Below are positions 45,943 through 60,300 of a stretch of 64,000 nt of DNA, piece by piece; within the stretch, counting starts at the first letter, position 1, and the number at the start of each line of letters is the position of its first letter. The translations under genes were made by a program, and so were the position numbers. The notes beneath the pieces are model-generated. The model had not been told where the DNA came from, did not search any database, and was given only the letters and a program-made list of their open reading frames with translations. This stretch comes from Ziziphus jujuba (taxonomy: Eukaryota > Streptophyta > Magnoliopsida > Rosales > Rhamnaceae), in assembly GCF_031755915.1 (NCBI RefSeq), contig NC_083387.1:7818501-7882500 (forward strand). The letters run 5' to 3'.

Positions 45943-45997
45943 TCAACTCTAGAACGAAGGAAAAAAGAGGGACAAAATCGACAATACAAGATTAGAA

Positions 45998-46006
45998 TTA
46001 GGGTTT
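45998..46006 (+). promoter_or_regulatory. Telo-box in the RPL38 promoter
   Basis: TTAGGGTTT is the reverse complement of the plant telo-box AAACCCTAA, commonly found with site II motifs at translation-machinery genes. It lies about 100 bases before the start codon. Confidence 0.75.
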
Positions 46007-46108
46007 GCAAAACATTAACGATATATATTCCCAAGCTAGGTCACCGTGCAGCCTCCCGCTGAGGTGTACTTGGATAGCTTTGGGAGCACTCTGGTTTTTC
46101 CGAACAAA

Positions 46109-47575
46109 ATGGTAAGTGTCTCTTTGCTTTCTTGCATTTTCTCAGCAGCCAAACGCCAATATTCTTTTTATTGCACATGTGCTTTGAGCTTTTCATTGCT
46201 TCAGTATACTGCGATCTGCCTTTTTTCTTTCTTTTGGCTTAAAAAATTTGTGTTTGTTAGTTGAGGATACTGGTTTGTTTCGTTTGGCTTCTAAAGAAAT
46301 GTAGATCTTTAGCTTTGGAGTTTTGTTGTTTGCACAGGAAATATGAGAAAGAAATTACCGTGCTTTATCGATCTTGTGGCTGATGTAATATGAGGCTGTG
46401 GACACAGCATATATATATATATATATATATATACTTATTCTATCTATTTTCGCGGGCATAGAACTGCAAGATTAAACACTTTGGGGTCACCAAGTTAAAC
46501 TTTTGGAGTTGTTTATATTTTGTGACTTTGGTGCTTCCCTAGTGGATCTCCATACCCAATTCAACAAGGAGAAAAGTTAGCTTTTTTGATTATTGGCCAT
46601 GTTCAATGGTTCATACAGTTATATTTCTAGATTATGGATTGTGGTAATATTAGTTTTTTACTAATCATATATTAAGTTCATTATATAGCAGCTTCTGTTG
46701 TGTAGTAACATTTTGGATTTAACAACATTATAGATATCCTTAAATTACCGTGTAATTTTTGCGGTATGGTACACTTTGATTATGTTCTTAATTTTAATAA
46801 GAAGTAACAGAGTTCATATTTTAGATTCTTCAAGTTTATCCTACCATTTTTTTGAGTCTCAGCAGCTTTTGTAATATTTGTTTCAAGACCAGTTTCCATG
46901 GATGATTAATTATGTTAGGATGTAATAATTTTGTTAAATGAATGCTTTAATCAGGTCTAAGCTTTCTAAAGAAATTTATTGTGTTTCATAAATGGTCTTA
47001 GGGAATGCCCAAGTATAAATTTTTATGATTTTGTTATTCTATGTGAGCAGCCGAAGCAAAACCATGAGATTAAGGATTTCCTTCTTACTGCAAGAAGGAA
47101 GGATGCACGATCTGTGAAGATCAAGAGAAGCAAAGATGTGGTCAAGTTTAAGGTTCGTTGTTCAAAGTACCTTTACACACTTTGCGTGTTTGATACCGAG
47201 AAAGCCGAGAAGTTGAAGCAATCCCTTCCTCCAGGTATTGCTTTTATCTATAAACCATTTTATTTATTCCTTTGATCGATTCCTATTTGAAGTTCAGGTG
47301 CCTTTTTCATTTTTTCCTAGCATGGACAGTTTCTATTGCCATTTAAAGTATGGAATAGTTTGATGTTGGTTTTTTACCCTTTCAATTGTTGAAACAGATA
47401 GTTACTGTGTAGCTTTATCTCAAAGCTTTTACTGCTTATCTTACTCTGAAAACCTCCAAACTTCTTATTATTTCAAATTTGGTTCTTTTGGTGCTTTTTA
47501 ATGGTTTTATTTTGTTGATCAAATTTGAAACTCTCTTTTATTCTGATTGTAGGTTTGACCGTGCAAGATTTGTGA
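46109..47575 (+). CDS. RPL38: 60S ribosomal protein eL38 (3 coding exons, 69 aa)
   Basis: Coding exons are 46109-46111 (only the ATG, followed by GTAAGT), 47051-47234 and 47553-47575. Joined, they give [20 protein letters not shown], then [40 protein letters not shown] and PPGLTVQDL. That is the full 69-residue length of plant L38, a small protein of the large cytosolic ribosomal subunit. An intron directly after the ATG is common in plant ribosomal-protein genes. The promoter carries site II and telo-box motifs, matching growth-linked expression. No damage is seen. Confidence 0.97.
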
Positions 47576-49920
47576 AGAGTTGTGCTGTGTCCAGCTATAT
47601 TGTTTTTGTCTTTCAGATTTTAAAAATTTTAGCATTGTGAACCTTGTATGTTATTTGGAATTGATATTTAGACCTCGAGTGGTTTAGCTTAGTGCTCAAT
47701 GAATTAATGCATCTTTTGAAACTTATATTTTTGTTAAGGAGTTATGCAAATTGCCCAGGTTGATGGGGTAATGTTCGGTGGGAATTTGGATAAGCTTCTA
47801 CAAAAGCAAAAATAAGTAGTTATTTCTCATTTTCCCCCGCCAAAAAAAAAAAAAGAAAAAAGAAAAAAGAAAAGAAATGAGGATAAATGGTGCTAGAACA
47901 TTCACACATATATATATATATATATATTTATATATATTTGTATGACAATAACATAGCCAATCTGGGTCTGTTCCAAAAGTATACATACGAACATAGTAAT
48001 TATAAATTATTGCATAAATTTTGTGGTTAAAAAGTTTAATGGAAATATAAAGTTAAATTAGTAATGAAGGAATTGTTAGAATTAGCCATACTTAGCAGAG
48101 AAATTTATTTTGTCAAATGTCAAGGCATTAATCGATCTAATGCCTGCATTTTAGTACTCTTTTCCTGTTTTAAATCTGGATCTTCATTTTTTAATTTTAT
48201 TGCTTTTGAAAATCTGGATCTTCACTTTTTCTTTTTTTCTTTTTTGCTTTGTTTGTTTGAGTGAATCTGGATCTTCATTTTGTCCACAGACGACATAATT
48301 TGATATGAATATGATGTTTTAAATCTAACTTCGTTAGGTACTACCTAACCTGTTAGGGTAAGGGACAAGATCTACCTTGTTTTGTGCTTTTCACAAATTT
48401 TAAGCCCAATTCACTATATTTTGGGTGATCTAAGTAAAAATATAAAAAAAAAAATCACAATTGTTTGTCTCTATTGCTGATTTATGATTCTCTGCTTATT
48501 ATGGAAAGCGTATAGGATTAATGTCAAAATAAAACTACGAAGATTACATATTACGAGGAAACCACATATATACGGTTTTTGTTTTCTTTAACATTTTAAG
48601 GATTTAAAGGATTATAATTTAATCTTAAAATAAGGTTGAGTAAATAGAAATCATTGACCAATAAATGCATACATACATATCAAATGGATATTAATAGCAG
48701 ACGATTTTTCAAACAGACAGAATATACCTTACGAAATGGTCTAAATTCGGAATACGATTCCTACCATTTTCAAATGTTTCACTTTGAACGTCAATTTAGA
48801 AAATATCTGTACGGAAAAATCCACAAAAAAGAAGGTAATTGCTATAAATGGTATGGATAAGAGAAAATAGTAATCCATAGTTTATTCTAAAATAGGTGAA
48901 AGTATTTTTTATGTAATTTTTTTTTTTTGGCTTGAAATAGGTGAAAGTATTTTGTGAAATAGCTATTCCAATCCGCGGATAAACATAAAAGCGGGAGGAG
49001 ATATGCTTTCTATAAAAACATTTATAGTGGAGAAGTGACAATAATAATAATAATAATACTTGTACTTCTATATTTTGAATAATGTAATGGTTTTTGTCAT
49101 TTTTTATTTATAATTGTGCTTTTTATCACATTTTTAGAAATTTTTTCTTTTTAAAAAAAAAATCACTATTTTAGTATTGAACAAATTGAACAACCAGTTT
49201 CACAAATATGTTGTGATATTAATAAATGCAATGCAAGAGCTGAAATATTTGAGGAGTGAAAAATTATCTATTTCACATTTCCTTGGTAACTTTCTTTATC
49301 TTTAATAATCTTTCAAATCATTATTTACAGAATAAAAGGTACTTTGAGGCACATTTGTTTTTTAACGAGAAAATTGACCATTATAATAGATTTTACCCGT
49401 AATATTTATTTATTTATTTTGTTTGCCAGGACAAGAAATATCTGAATTAGCAATTGCCACGTAACACAATAAAATAATAATAAATAAAAATAAACACACT
49501 CAAAATAGAAAATAGATTATGCATGCAACAAATAAGGATTAATAATAATAATAGTTCGGCTACAGGTTTTTTGGGCGATTGTTTAGCGTGAATCTCTCTA
49601 TTTTACGCCTTCACCTCTTAAAAATCTCCAACGAATATTAAAGAATTGAAAAAGATGAGAACATGGTCATATTAAAAAGCTGACTTTGTGTTTTTAAATT
49701 TTCAAATTGTAAATCTCGTTTAATTGTTTAATACAGAGTTTCTGTTTTTGTTGGGGTTTTGGTTTGGGAGATGGACAAAGAAGTTTCTCAGAAACAGCAC
49801 GTTCTGTGGAACACGTCTCGTTGCTTCAGAGCCTTCTTGGTTTCTCCAATATATTAATTTCTAGATATTCCAACATTTATCCAATTTCCTTTTTTTTGTT
49901 AATTACTTAATAAAATAATA
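47576..49920. other. RPL38 3' UTR and intergenic region, no supported gene
   Basis: About 150-200 bases of 3' UTR follow the RPL38 stop. The rest is AT-rich with a TA microsatellite at about 47908-47937 and AT homopolymers. No homology to a known gene is seen. Confidence 0.6.
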
Positions 49921-49924
49921 ACAA

Positions 49925-50594
49925 TTGGTTGCCGACTCTCTTTTCAAAAACAACTTTTTCTGGGTCTTTCTCTTGGTTCTCTTCCTTCCTGGTGGGCTTT
50001 GCTGGGTCTTCTAGGTTCTGATATGGCAGTGGGATTTTCATGTTTAGGCCATCATGGGCTGGATTTGTTGCCTTTTTTCAACAAGGTAAGAATTATCCTT
50101 TCCATTTTTCATATATGGAAGTTTGTTTTGCTGGCCTTCTGTTTGTTTATGTGTGATTCAGTTAATATGATATTTTGGCGTTGCAATGGAATTTAAATTA
50201 AAAAAAAAAAAAAATCTTGATGGGTCTTTTCAGGGTTTGATAGAATGTTGAATTTGGAATCTTGATGGGAATGGTGGGGTTTATTGCAAATTTGGTGAGT
50301 GATTGTGACTTGTGCTTCTTATTTGGATCTAAGAGTTGGTTCTGAGGCCGGTTTGGTTCAATTTGATATCCCCATCTTTGTATTTGTTACTTAATTCGAT
50401 TGGAAGGAATTGAATTAACATGTTATTTGGATGTGGAAATCTTGCTGTATACAGATTACTGGAATTTGAAAGATTGCAATTTCTAAATTTGACTGGAGAG
50501 GTTGGATTAGGAATTGCTGGATTGCATTGATTTTGTGTACTAAGCGTCTTATTTGATTAGTGGATTAATCATATAAGAACAGTTGAAGAAATTT
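49925..50594 (+). promoter_or_regulatory. 5' leader of the CorA-like gene with a probable 5'-UTR intron
   Basis: A leader exon around 49930-50085 ends at AACAAG|GTAAGAATT, a good donor. Acceptors are available upstream of the start codon, such as TTTTCAG near 50234. An ATG at 50023 lies in the leader and could act as an upstream ORF if it is transcribed. Transcript boundaries are inferred. Confidence 0.4.
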
Positions 50595-53191
50595 ATGGAG
50601 CTAGCTCACGAGGGACAAGGCAACAACGAAGAAATGGACAGAGAGACCTCTGCAGATATTCCTCTTAGGGAGCGCAATACATATCGTTCACATTTTGCCG
50701 GTATGGTTAGGCAGAAGGCTTATATATTTGATGGATTTGGTAATTTCTACAATAAGGAATGGGATCTAGCAGAGGGGAGAGGCAATGAGTTCTGTTGGTA
50801 CCATGTGGAGTTTCCAAAAGAAAATCATAAACTCACTCAATCTGCACAATACCTCATTGGCGCTCTTTGTCCACCTTTGAAACTCCAAGACATCCTCTCA
50901 CTTATTAGCAATGGTCCATTTTGTGGGCATGTTGATGGGGCTCTTGTATTCAGAGTTAATTCACCAGGTCCTCCATCTAGTGAGTTTACCTTCAGAATTG
51001 CTGCTAGAATTACCGAGAATTCTGTGATTACTGTGTCATCTGGACGCGTTCCAAGATTAGGTTTCTCACGGATGGGTCAGTCTCTTCTCACTGAGATTCC
51101 TAGCGTGGAGACTCCCTCTTATCTTAGAGGTCAACAGAAGGAAGGGAGTGGGGTAGTGTTAAAGGAGCATGTTCTTGAATTCTTCTTGACAATGAATCAC
51201 TCTGAGGAGGCTGATAATCCTGTGCCGAAATCTGTTTCAAATCTTTTAGTTCATATCATTGACACACATGTGGATCACCTTCAAGATGTTGTAACCAAAC
51301 TTGAGATAGAATTGGATTCTGTTGAGCTTGAGTTGGATAAAGGTAAATTGCATGCTTGCGGTTACAAAGTTGCCCTTGCACAGTTTAACAAAAACTTTCT
51401 ATGCAATTATTTTATATATTCTGAACAGATTGGTTCCTTGGAATTCATTATGAACTTTTGTATTCGATAAAATCTTGAATTTCTCATTTGTAATTTGGCT
51501 ACAAAAACTTTATCTGTGATTCAATTCTATGTGGAGCATTAATGTTATACTCTTCTGAATCATTAGTATAGTTATGCTTGTTTCACATTTAATGGAAATT
51601 TTCTTGTTGGTGTGCTTTCATTTTTTGTGTAACGTTACCTGCCCACCATGTATTTCATCTTTGTTGCACGATACTGGACCATTATAGATATCTTTCTTTC
51701 ATCTTGTAATCTATTTTGCCACCATTGAATTGCCTTCATTTACTCTTTCAATTTTTTCTTGTTTTGCCACTCGAGAGTTTGAAATTAGAACTTATCAAAC
51801 GTCTGAAATGAAATGCACTTTGTTCTTTAGAGTATAACATCTTAAATATTAAAAGAATCCTGTAAAGCCACTACTCTTATCAAATGTAAGTTGTGGCTGG
51901 TCATTCGTCTTCTGTATATAATAAATGCCATGCTTAAAACCACAGGACAGCTTCCTACTAATTCATACTAATTATTGATTTGGATTATATGGCTTTTCCT
52001 TGGATTGATAAAGGGGCACTTTTTCTTTTTGACTCAGGTAGTTTTGCATTGAAGAAAGAAATGTTAGATGAAAGAAGATTTCCTAAAATGCATCTTAACC
52101 TGCAGCGTCTCCTTCAGGTAGTTTCTCCACCTCATTCTCTTGTTTCAATGGCCAGGAGTAGGAAGGATTTGAAACAATTATAAGTTGCTTGATAATTGAA
52201 ATGTTACTGTTTGTTTTTTAGTGATTATTTCTCATGTTTTTGTCTGTGATAGGTAAGAACGGACTATCATAAATGAATCAGAAAGCACACATAGAAGTTA
52301 CACTTGCACATAGCACATAGTTCATAAGAGTGATTTCATGGAGCCAATTTGATGAGCTGTATTACTAAATTCTACCTAGACAATCTGTTTTACAGGAGTA
52401 TGTTCATAAATATGTTTTCTCTGGTAGCAAAAAGAGTGGCCGATGGGTGATTTTGCTGTGATTTAGTTTTGTGTAATAATAAGAATAGAACCATTTAAAC
52501 CCTTATCCATTGTGCTTTTAATGTTACTGAAATTAGGTGATTGCACACGGGGAGCAAGTATTTCCTCGAGTCAAGGAAAAGTGCACTTCAAAACAATGGT
52601 TTTCCAGTGAAGACATCAACTCTCTTGAAGAGTTAATTGGACGGTTAAGGAGGCTAAGAGACAATGTAGGGTTCATAGCAAATCGTGTCACTGCAATCCA
52701 GGCTGGTCTAGACAGTTGGCAGGCTGAGCAGATTAACAGAAAGCTATATTATCTTTCATTCCTCTCTATAATCTTCCTTCCTCTGTCCATCATCACCGGA
52801 GGTAGGTAACCTTTCTCTTTGACACCTTATGTTGAAAGAATTCTCTAGAGGGCATACTCAAATAAATTTCTTTTCAGACCGAGAAGCTTATCGATGCCAA
52901 TGATTTTCTTTGTCAATTGTTTCAGTGTTCGGCATGAATGTTGGAGGAGTTCCATGGACCGACCAGAAAAACCCGAAGTTAAAAGATGGTTTCCGTAATG
53001 TCATGTTGCTTTGTGTGGCGATGCTGTTTCTGGTGCTGCTTTGTTTCATTTTCCCTTTTCTTTATGCTAGAATAGCCGAATGGAGGAGGAAGAGGGCAAC
53101 AAGGAAAAGCTGGGCACTCAACAGGAAGTCATTCCTAAAGAGAACCATTAGAAATGTTGATCAAGAAAGAAGGGGTTACCTTCGAATTTAA
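50595..53191 (+). CDS. CorA-like Mg2+/divalent-cation transporter family protein (4 coding exons, 452 aa)
   Basis: Exons 50595-51342, 52038-52117, 52537-52801 and 52926-53191 join in phase to 453 codons with stop. The N-terminal two thirds is a soluble, helix-rich domain (HIIDTHVDHLQDVVTKLEIE, LEELIGRLRRLRDNVGFIAN). Two membrane helices follow: YYLSFLSIIFLPLSIITG, then after the GMN signature (VFGMNVGG, residues 367-369) VMLLCVAMLFLVLLCFIFPF. A basic tail ends the protein. The GMN motif between two C-terminal helices defines CorA/MRS2-type pentameric channels. This belongs to the plant CorA-like group distinct from MRS2/MGT; the ion and membrane are not fixed by sequence. The ATG at 50595 is the first in frame after the leader. 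Confidence 0.9.
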
Positions 53192-56061
53192 GGAAAGGTA
53201 AAATTGTCCATAATGCCTTTCCCAGTCTTTTGTATTTTCTTTTGTTTCCACAGCTTCAGGATCTCACTTTTTATTTCCTCTATCTGTGTTTTCCAGGAGA
53301 CTTTTTGTATTTCTTTTCTATAACCATCCAATTACTTGGCCGACAATTTAGAGCATCTTTGAACGTGTATCTTTTTACATATATTTTTTCATTTTGTTTT
53401 GGAATTCCAAAGTTTGAATTAGAATTTTTTGAAATTTCAGGAAGCTTGTAGCATGTACAGTGTTCCTTAAGCTTTAATATTTTCTTTTTCTTTATTCTTA
53501 AATTCAACATCAAAGAATTTGTATTATTGAATCATAATTGAGATGAATGGTATTTAACCACTTCAGTGCCACCTCTCTTTTTGCGCATATAAATATATAT
53601 ATATATATATATATTTGCTCCTCAATTGTTGAGATTTCAATTATTAATTCTATATGCATTAATTGGTTGATATTCAAAATTTGAAAAATAAATTTATTGC
53701 ACTGCACATTATTATTTAATTTTAGTAAAGAACAATTTTTAAGGAGTATAATGATTTATTTATTTCTTAAATAAAATATAAGTTTCCAAACCTGGCATCA
53801 CAAGCTGTTAAGGATTTTTTTATTATTAAAAAAAAATCAATTTGCATAAAAAAAGGGTTGAAAAAATTATCTTGAATAGTAGTTTTTAATATTATTAAAA
53901 CTTAAAATTTAGTTTTTACCAATCATGGATTATTGTATTTACATAATGGATGGATGGATGCAGAGAAAGTTTGATCTGGTGTATGTAGATAAATTCACCG
54001 ATTAGTGATTAATCAATTGCGATCCTTGAATTTTCTCCTTTTTTATCAGAAAATTTACATCCCCTTTTTTTGTTTTTCTCCATCCTTTTTAATGTTAAAT
54101 TCCATCCGATAGAATGAGAAAATTCGAAGTCTTTTAAAAAAAAAAAAAAAAAAAAAAAACTGATAAAGTAGGTAACATGGAATAATGTCATACGCAACAC
54201 TGACAATAAATATATAAACAAATTATATAATACCCACTAAACTTTCACTCAAGATTGAAGTTGATATTTGAACTTTTTTTTTTGAACCAATGTCCACCTT
54301 TTGTATAATGTCAATTGGATGTGATTTTGCCCTAAAATTTTGGTTGGAATTTGCCTGTATTAAGTGGATAGCATTGAAATTGATTATCCGTTCTCCTTCC
54401 TAAATCAATACATTATCATTTCATGACCAGGAAAAAAAAAAAATCATCAAATTAGCTAATACATTTGTCAAATTCTAAGTTTCTAACAAAAAATGAATAA
54501 ATAATTAAACAAAGATACAAAGGGAACAGACTGATATTATTTTAAAGTTAAGGAACAACATGGTTTCAAAAAAAAAGAGATTATGGAGCAAATTTAAATT
54601 TGAATGAAATTTCAGAGTATTTAGGAAACTTTCCATTATATAACAATTTAATATGATTTTTAGCTATTAAATCTAAATATTTATTAATACACACTACTCC
54701 CCTTTTTTTTGGGGTATTGGAGCAATTATAGCATTATTATAGAAGGTTTTTTGGTAGGACATTATGGTAGATAATTGTTTTGTTTTGTTTCAATTGAAAG
54801 TGCTCTGTTCACCAAAAAATAAAAATTGAAGGTGCTTTTCTAAAACACGTGTAAGGAGGAGACTAAATTACACGTGATTTGCCTACACCATATTGATTAA
54901 AAGCTGCGCGTTACAACGCAAATGACATATTTGGTGAAAAACCTGTACACAAGTGTAACGAAGCGGGTGAAGCGGTAGTTTTAATGGTAAAGTACCTATA
55001 AAAGTCGAGTTATGAAAAAAAAATATTTTAAATAGTTTATAAATTATGTGAATTATTAAAAAATATGAAGCAGTTTTTAGCAAATAATAATAATATAATA
55101 AATAAAAATATAACAAATAAGTAGTTTTAATGGTTAAATATTTCTATTTGTAAATTAGATGATTTATTTAAATATATATATATATATATATATATATTTT
55201 TAATTGATATAAACTCAAATCATTTAAAATCACATATCAGTAATAAAAAAATAAAAAAAAGTGAATTCTACAATCTATTTTTAAAGGATCTTTATAAGTA
55301 ATTTATTGCACTATATCACTTGTATAATTGGTATATATAAATTTTTTTCAACACATTATTTGTTTTAAATAACTTAAACCCCAATATACTGCAATATTAC
55401 AAACCCAAATATGTCTTATATTGGTGAGGTAAACCAAATGTGGCAGTATCAATTTCAATTAAAATAAATAATTTCAATTTATATATATACAATGGGGTTC
55501 ATTTATTTTTTTAACCCCAAAAAAAAAAAAATATAATATAATTTTTATTGTTTAAGTTTGTGTTAAACCATGATATTCCAATTGAAAAATACTGAAAATA
55601 TAATTTGCTTTCGATCTTTAGTGTGCATATATATGTGGAATTTATTTACATCATATTTTAATTTTATAAAATTAATATATTGCGGTGTGATGCGATAACT
55701 ATTTATATTTAATCTTCAACTTTTAAAATTATATTATTAAAATTATAAAATGTAATCTATATATAAGTATTCGGTATAATAAATTATCAACTATATCAAT
55801 ATATATAGTATATATATACGTCAAATAATTAAATAAATGGAAATGTAACATACCTACAAATTCTTTATTTTGAATAACTTGAATTTAGATTAAAATATTA
55901 TTCAATTCAATAAACCTAAGTGAATTGAGTTTTTTAGTTTGAGTCAATTTTAGTGTAGTAAAGTAGGAAGTTCTTTTTTTTTTTTTTAAAAAAAATAATA
56001 ATAAAAAATTGCCTGAATCTACTATTTAAAACTTACAGAATAACTTTTCTAAAATTTATCT

Positions 56062-56093
<32 letters not shown>

Positions 56094-56968
56094 CAAGTTT
56101 GATAAAAAGATCATAGATTTTATTGAAGTGCATTTTCTAAATTGAAATAATAAATGGCTCAAAAAAATAAGTTACATTTTTATTTTTATTTTTTGTTGGG
56201 GAAGAAAGTTACAGAATTCGAGAAGTTAAAATATTACTAAAATATTTTCCAATTTAAAGACATTATTAAATATATAATGTTGTGTTTACATATATATATA
56301 TATATAAACAATGTTAACTTATGTATTTACATTACATAAAATAGTGGAGCCAATTTGAGATTATTATTAAACCAAAAAATCTACGTATAAGTAAAGTGAA
56401 TTAAAAAAAAAAGAAATTGATTATTACATTGTAATGTTAATAAAAACTATAAAATGTAAACCTCGTTTGGAGATCTGAAGAAAAAAAATTTTTTTGACGT
56501 AATTATTAGCGTAAATAATTAAACAAAACAAAACGCTAATATCATTTTGACTTTTACACCTCAAACTATAATATGTTATTTGCACTAAAAAAAAGAATAA
56601 AGAAAAACCTATAACATTTTCTACACCTTTGCCTCCAAATCATAAATTTTCTCATATTACCTCCAAACTATCAAGCATGGATGAATTAGATATTAAAAAA
56701 AAGAGATGAAATTAATAGTACACAATCTATGTAACTTTGTTTATAAACAATTTTATTATATTTTATTTTGATTTTTTATAGGCCAAATTAACCAAGAATC
56801 ACTAGAGTTGCATAAAAATAGTTTGGAGTTATTCAAAAAAAAAAAAAAAGAAAAAAAAAAAGACAACAGTTTGGAGGAAAGATTTATAGTTTAGGAACTA
56901 TAAAATTTTGTTTGTTTTATTATTGTTTTTTTATGAATGTAAAAATAATCATAATTCTTATATCTATG

Positions 56969-57016
<48 letters not shown>

Positions 57017-57100
57017 TTTTTGTTGGGTTATGAAAATGAAGAATTCACATAAATAAATAATATAATTCAATGTCAAAAGGAAAAACCCCTAAGTCTGGGC
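53192..57100. other. Long AT-rich intergenic region, no supported gene
   Basis: It includes 3' UTR of the CorA-like gene up to about 53500, TA microsatellites (53591-53612, 55176-55197, 56285-56306, 56975-57007), an ATT repeat near 56068-56093 and A/T homopolymers. No coding homology is seen in either strand. Confidence 0.6.
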
Positions 57101-57102
57101 AG

Positions 57103-57115
57103 ATCTAGAACCTTC
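57103..57115 (+). promoter_or_regulatory. Heat-shock element upstream of mitochondrial HSP70
   Basis: ATCTAGAACCTTC fits the three-unit nTTCnnGAAnnTTC heat-shock factor site with one mismatch in the first unit (ATC for TTC). It lies about 140 bases upstream of the TATA box. Confidence 0.65.
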
Positions 57116-57255
57116 CTACCTGTGTGTAAAGACGCCAGAATAATCGCTACCAAACCGCAACCCACAAACCCATTTGCATTTTTTGCCCTCTCAGCCTCTC
57201 ATTCTTATTCTTATATAGAATAAGGAAAAGAAACCCGACCGTTCTCTCTCTATCA

Positions 57256-57275
57256 TATAAAACCCTAAACCCTAG
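57256..57275 (+). promoter_or_regulatory. TATA box and double telo-box of mitochondrial HSP70
   Basis: TATAAAA at 57256-57262 runs into AAACCCTAAACCCTAG (57260-57275), two joined telo-box units. The start codon is 77 bases further on. Confidence 0.7.
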
Positions 57276-57351
57276 TAACCTCTATCAAAAAACCCCACTC
57301 ACATATCTCTGTCCTTTACCTCCCGATCCACGCTAATCACTCAATCCATCC

Positions 57352-60300
57352 ATGGCTGCTACTGCTGTGTTGCTCCGTTCCTTACGACGCCGCGACGTCG
57401 TCTCTGCTCCTCTATCTGCCTGCCGATCCGTACGTTTTTCTTCTTCTTCTTTTTACCGATTGGTTTCATTTTCTTTCGTATTGTGTCTGAGCTTTTATTT
57501 GTTTACAAGTCGATGCGTGTGTTTTTTCTTGTTATACTTCTTTGTTTGATTATGAGATTTTAGTTTATTTTATTTTATTTATTTAGTTATTTATTTTGAT
57601 TTTCATGATTCATCAAGTCTCCATAATTGACTAATTGAGTATCGAATCCCTCTTCTTCTTCTTCTTCTTCTTCTTTTTTCCTTGATTGATTTAGTTTAGT
57701 GCGAAATTGTTTCCTCCCCCCCCCCCTCTTCAGTTCATTGGGTGGGCTGAAGTCTTTTGTTTTTTTTGGTTCTCCTTTATTTATTTATTTATTTATATTT
57801 TTAGTAAAAAGTTTCGTTTATCTACGGTGGTTATACACGGTGCTATTGAGTGCTTTATGGGTATATTTGTTAATAAAATTTCAAAAGGTTAGGATGATTT
57901 GTTTTCTGCCTGTGAGATTGTGGTGTTGATTTCTAATCTCTTTAATTTTTATTTTATTTTTTTAATATTTTATTTTTTTGCAAATTTTATACTGTTTTGG
58001 TCGAAACTGATTAACAAGTATGTATTATGGCCTGCCAGAGTCTCTGGTTCTTACTGTGATTATAATTTAATTTTAAAAATGATTGATTTGTTTAACTTAA
58101 TTAATTATTATTATTATTTTATATGTGCTTTTCATAATTGCCGCAGTTGTGTTACATGTTTCTTTTTTTGTTTTCTGCAGTTTGTTAGCACTACTAAAGC
58201 ATCATATAAACCATCATATTTTGGCCACAATTGGGCGAGCTTGTCAAGACCTTTTAGGTACTAAAGACTGACCTGATCCATTCTGTATTAAATATCATTC
58301 TTTTTAATTAAAAAAAGAGAAATGAAAAAAGAGAAATGCCTTCTTTCTAATATCATTTAATCTACACAGTTCAAAACCTGCCGGAGCTGATGTTATTGGG
58401 ATTGACTTGGGTACCACCAACTCATGCGTTGCTGTCATGGAGGGGAAGGTAGGACCTATCGAACTTCTCTTTATAATGTTTTGGATTGTCCTTCGTACTG
58501 GGTTAATTTATGCAGTATGGTTTTATTCTTATTAATTCTATTATCATTGGCAGAATCCCAAAGTTATTGAGAATGCAGAAGGGGCTCGGACCACACCATC
58601 AGTTGTTGCTTTCAATCAGAAAGGAGAACTACTTGTGGGTACACCAGCAAAACGTCAGGCAGTGACCAATCCAACTAACACTGTTTTTGCGACCAAGCGT
58701 CTCATTGGTAGACGATTTGATGATCCTCAGACTCAAAAGGAAATGAAGATGGTTCCATACAAGATAGTCAAGGCTCCAAATGGTGATGCGTGGGTTGAAG
58801 CCAATGGACAACAGTATTCCCCAAGCCAAATTGGAGCCTTTGTTCTCACCAAAATGAAAGAAACTGCAGAGGCTTACCTTGGGAAGAGTGTTTCTAAAGC
58901 TGTGATTACTGTTCCGGCTTATTTCAATGATGCCCAAAGACAGGCAACGAAGGATGCTGGCAAAATTGCTGGCCTTGATGTGCAGAGAATCATCAACGAA
59001 CCTACTGCTGCTGCGCTTTCCTATGGAATGAACAACAAGGAAGGTCTTATAGCTGTTTTTGATCTTGGAGGTGGAACATTTGATGTTTCCATCTTGGAGA
59101 TCTCTGGGGGTGTTTTTGAGGTATGTATCTGTTTCTATTCTAACAGATCTTTGCTAGTGTTTCTTTATAATGGAAACTTTCTCTAATAATACTCTCCTAT
59201 CCAGGTGAAATCAACCAATGGTGACACATTCTTGGGAGGGGAGGACTTTGACAATGCTCTGTTGGACTTTCTGGTGAGCGAATTCAAGAGGACTGAGGGA
59301 ATTGATCTATCAAAAGACAGGCTTGCCTTGCAGAGACTTAGGGAGGCATCTGAGAAGGCCAAAATTGAGCTCTCATCTACTGCCCAAACTGAGATCAACT
59401 TGCCATTTATAACTGCTGATGCATCAGGTGCTAAACATCTTAACATCACACTAACCAGATCAAAGTTTGAGTCTTTGGTGAATCACTTAATTGAGAGAAC
59501 TAGGACACCATGCAAGAATTGTTTGAAGGATGCCAACATATCTATCAAGGATGTGGATGAGGTCCTTCTTGTTGGAGGAATGACTCGTGTTCCAAAAGTG
59601 CAAGAGGTAGTCTCGGAGATTTTCGGAAAGAGCCCAAGCAAAGGAGTCAATCCTGATGAGGCAGTTGCTATGGGAGCTGCTATCCAGGGTGGTATTCTTC
59701 GTGGAGATGTCAAGGAGTTGCTTCTTCTGGATGTCACTCCATTGTCACTTGGAATTGAGACATTGGGTGGCATATTCACCAGGTTGATCAATCGTAACAC
59801 GACAATCCCAACTAAAAAGAGCCAGGTATGTTGTTGATCAAACAATTCTTCTGTAAAACCGTGTTGAGACAGTAAGGATTGGTAATATGACCATTTATAT
59901 GGTATTTCCTAGAATTGGTAATATGACCATTTATATGGTATTTCCTAGAATTCCTTACATCTGCTTACTGTGCGAGAGATATGCTAGAGTGTGCAATGGG
60001 ATATGATGTCTGAGTTGATCCCAAGTCTTTCTCATATTTTGCTGAGATTTGATTGAGTTTTCAGCCTTGACAGTTATTGTAACCTGTCTTTTGTCTGCTT
60101 TCCTTTCTGATCTGGTTTTCCATGTTTATGTTTTAATCAACTTCAATATTGAGCTTTCACACAAGTTTAGTGATGCTAATCATGTAATTGATTTTGCACT
60201 TGTACCATTGCAGGTCTTTTCTACTGCAGCTGACAACCAAACTCAGGTTGGCATCAAAGTACTCCAAGGTGAACGTGAAATGGCTTCTGACAACAAGCTT

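Noticed and set aside
58629..59845. Minus-strand ORFs of about 100 codons
   Set aside because: They are antisense shadows of the conserved HSP70 exons.
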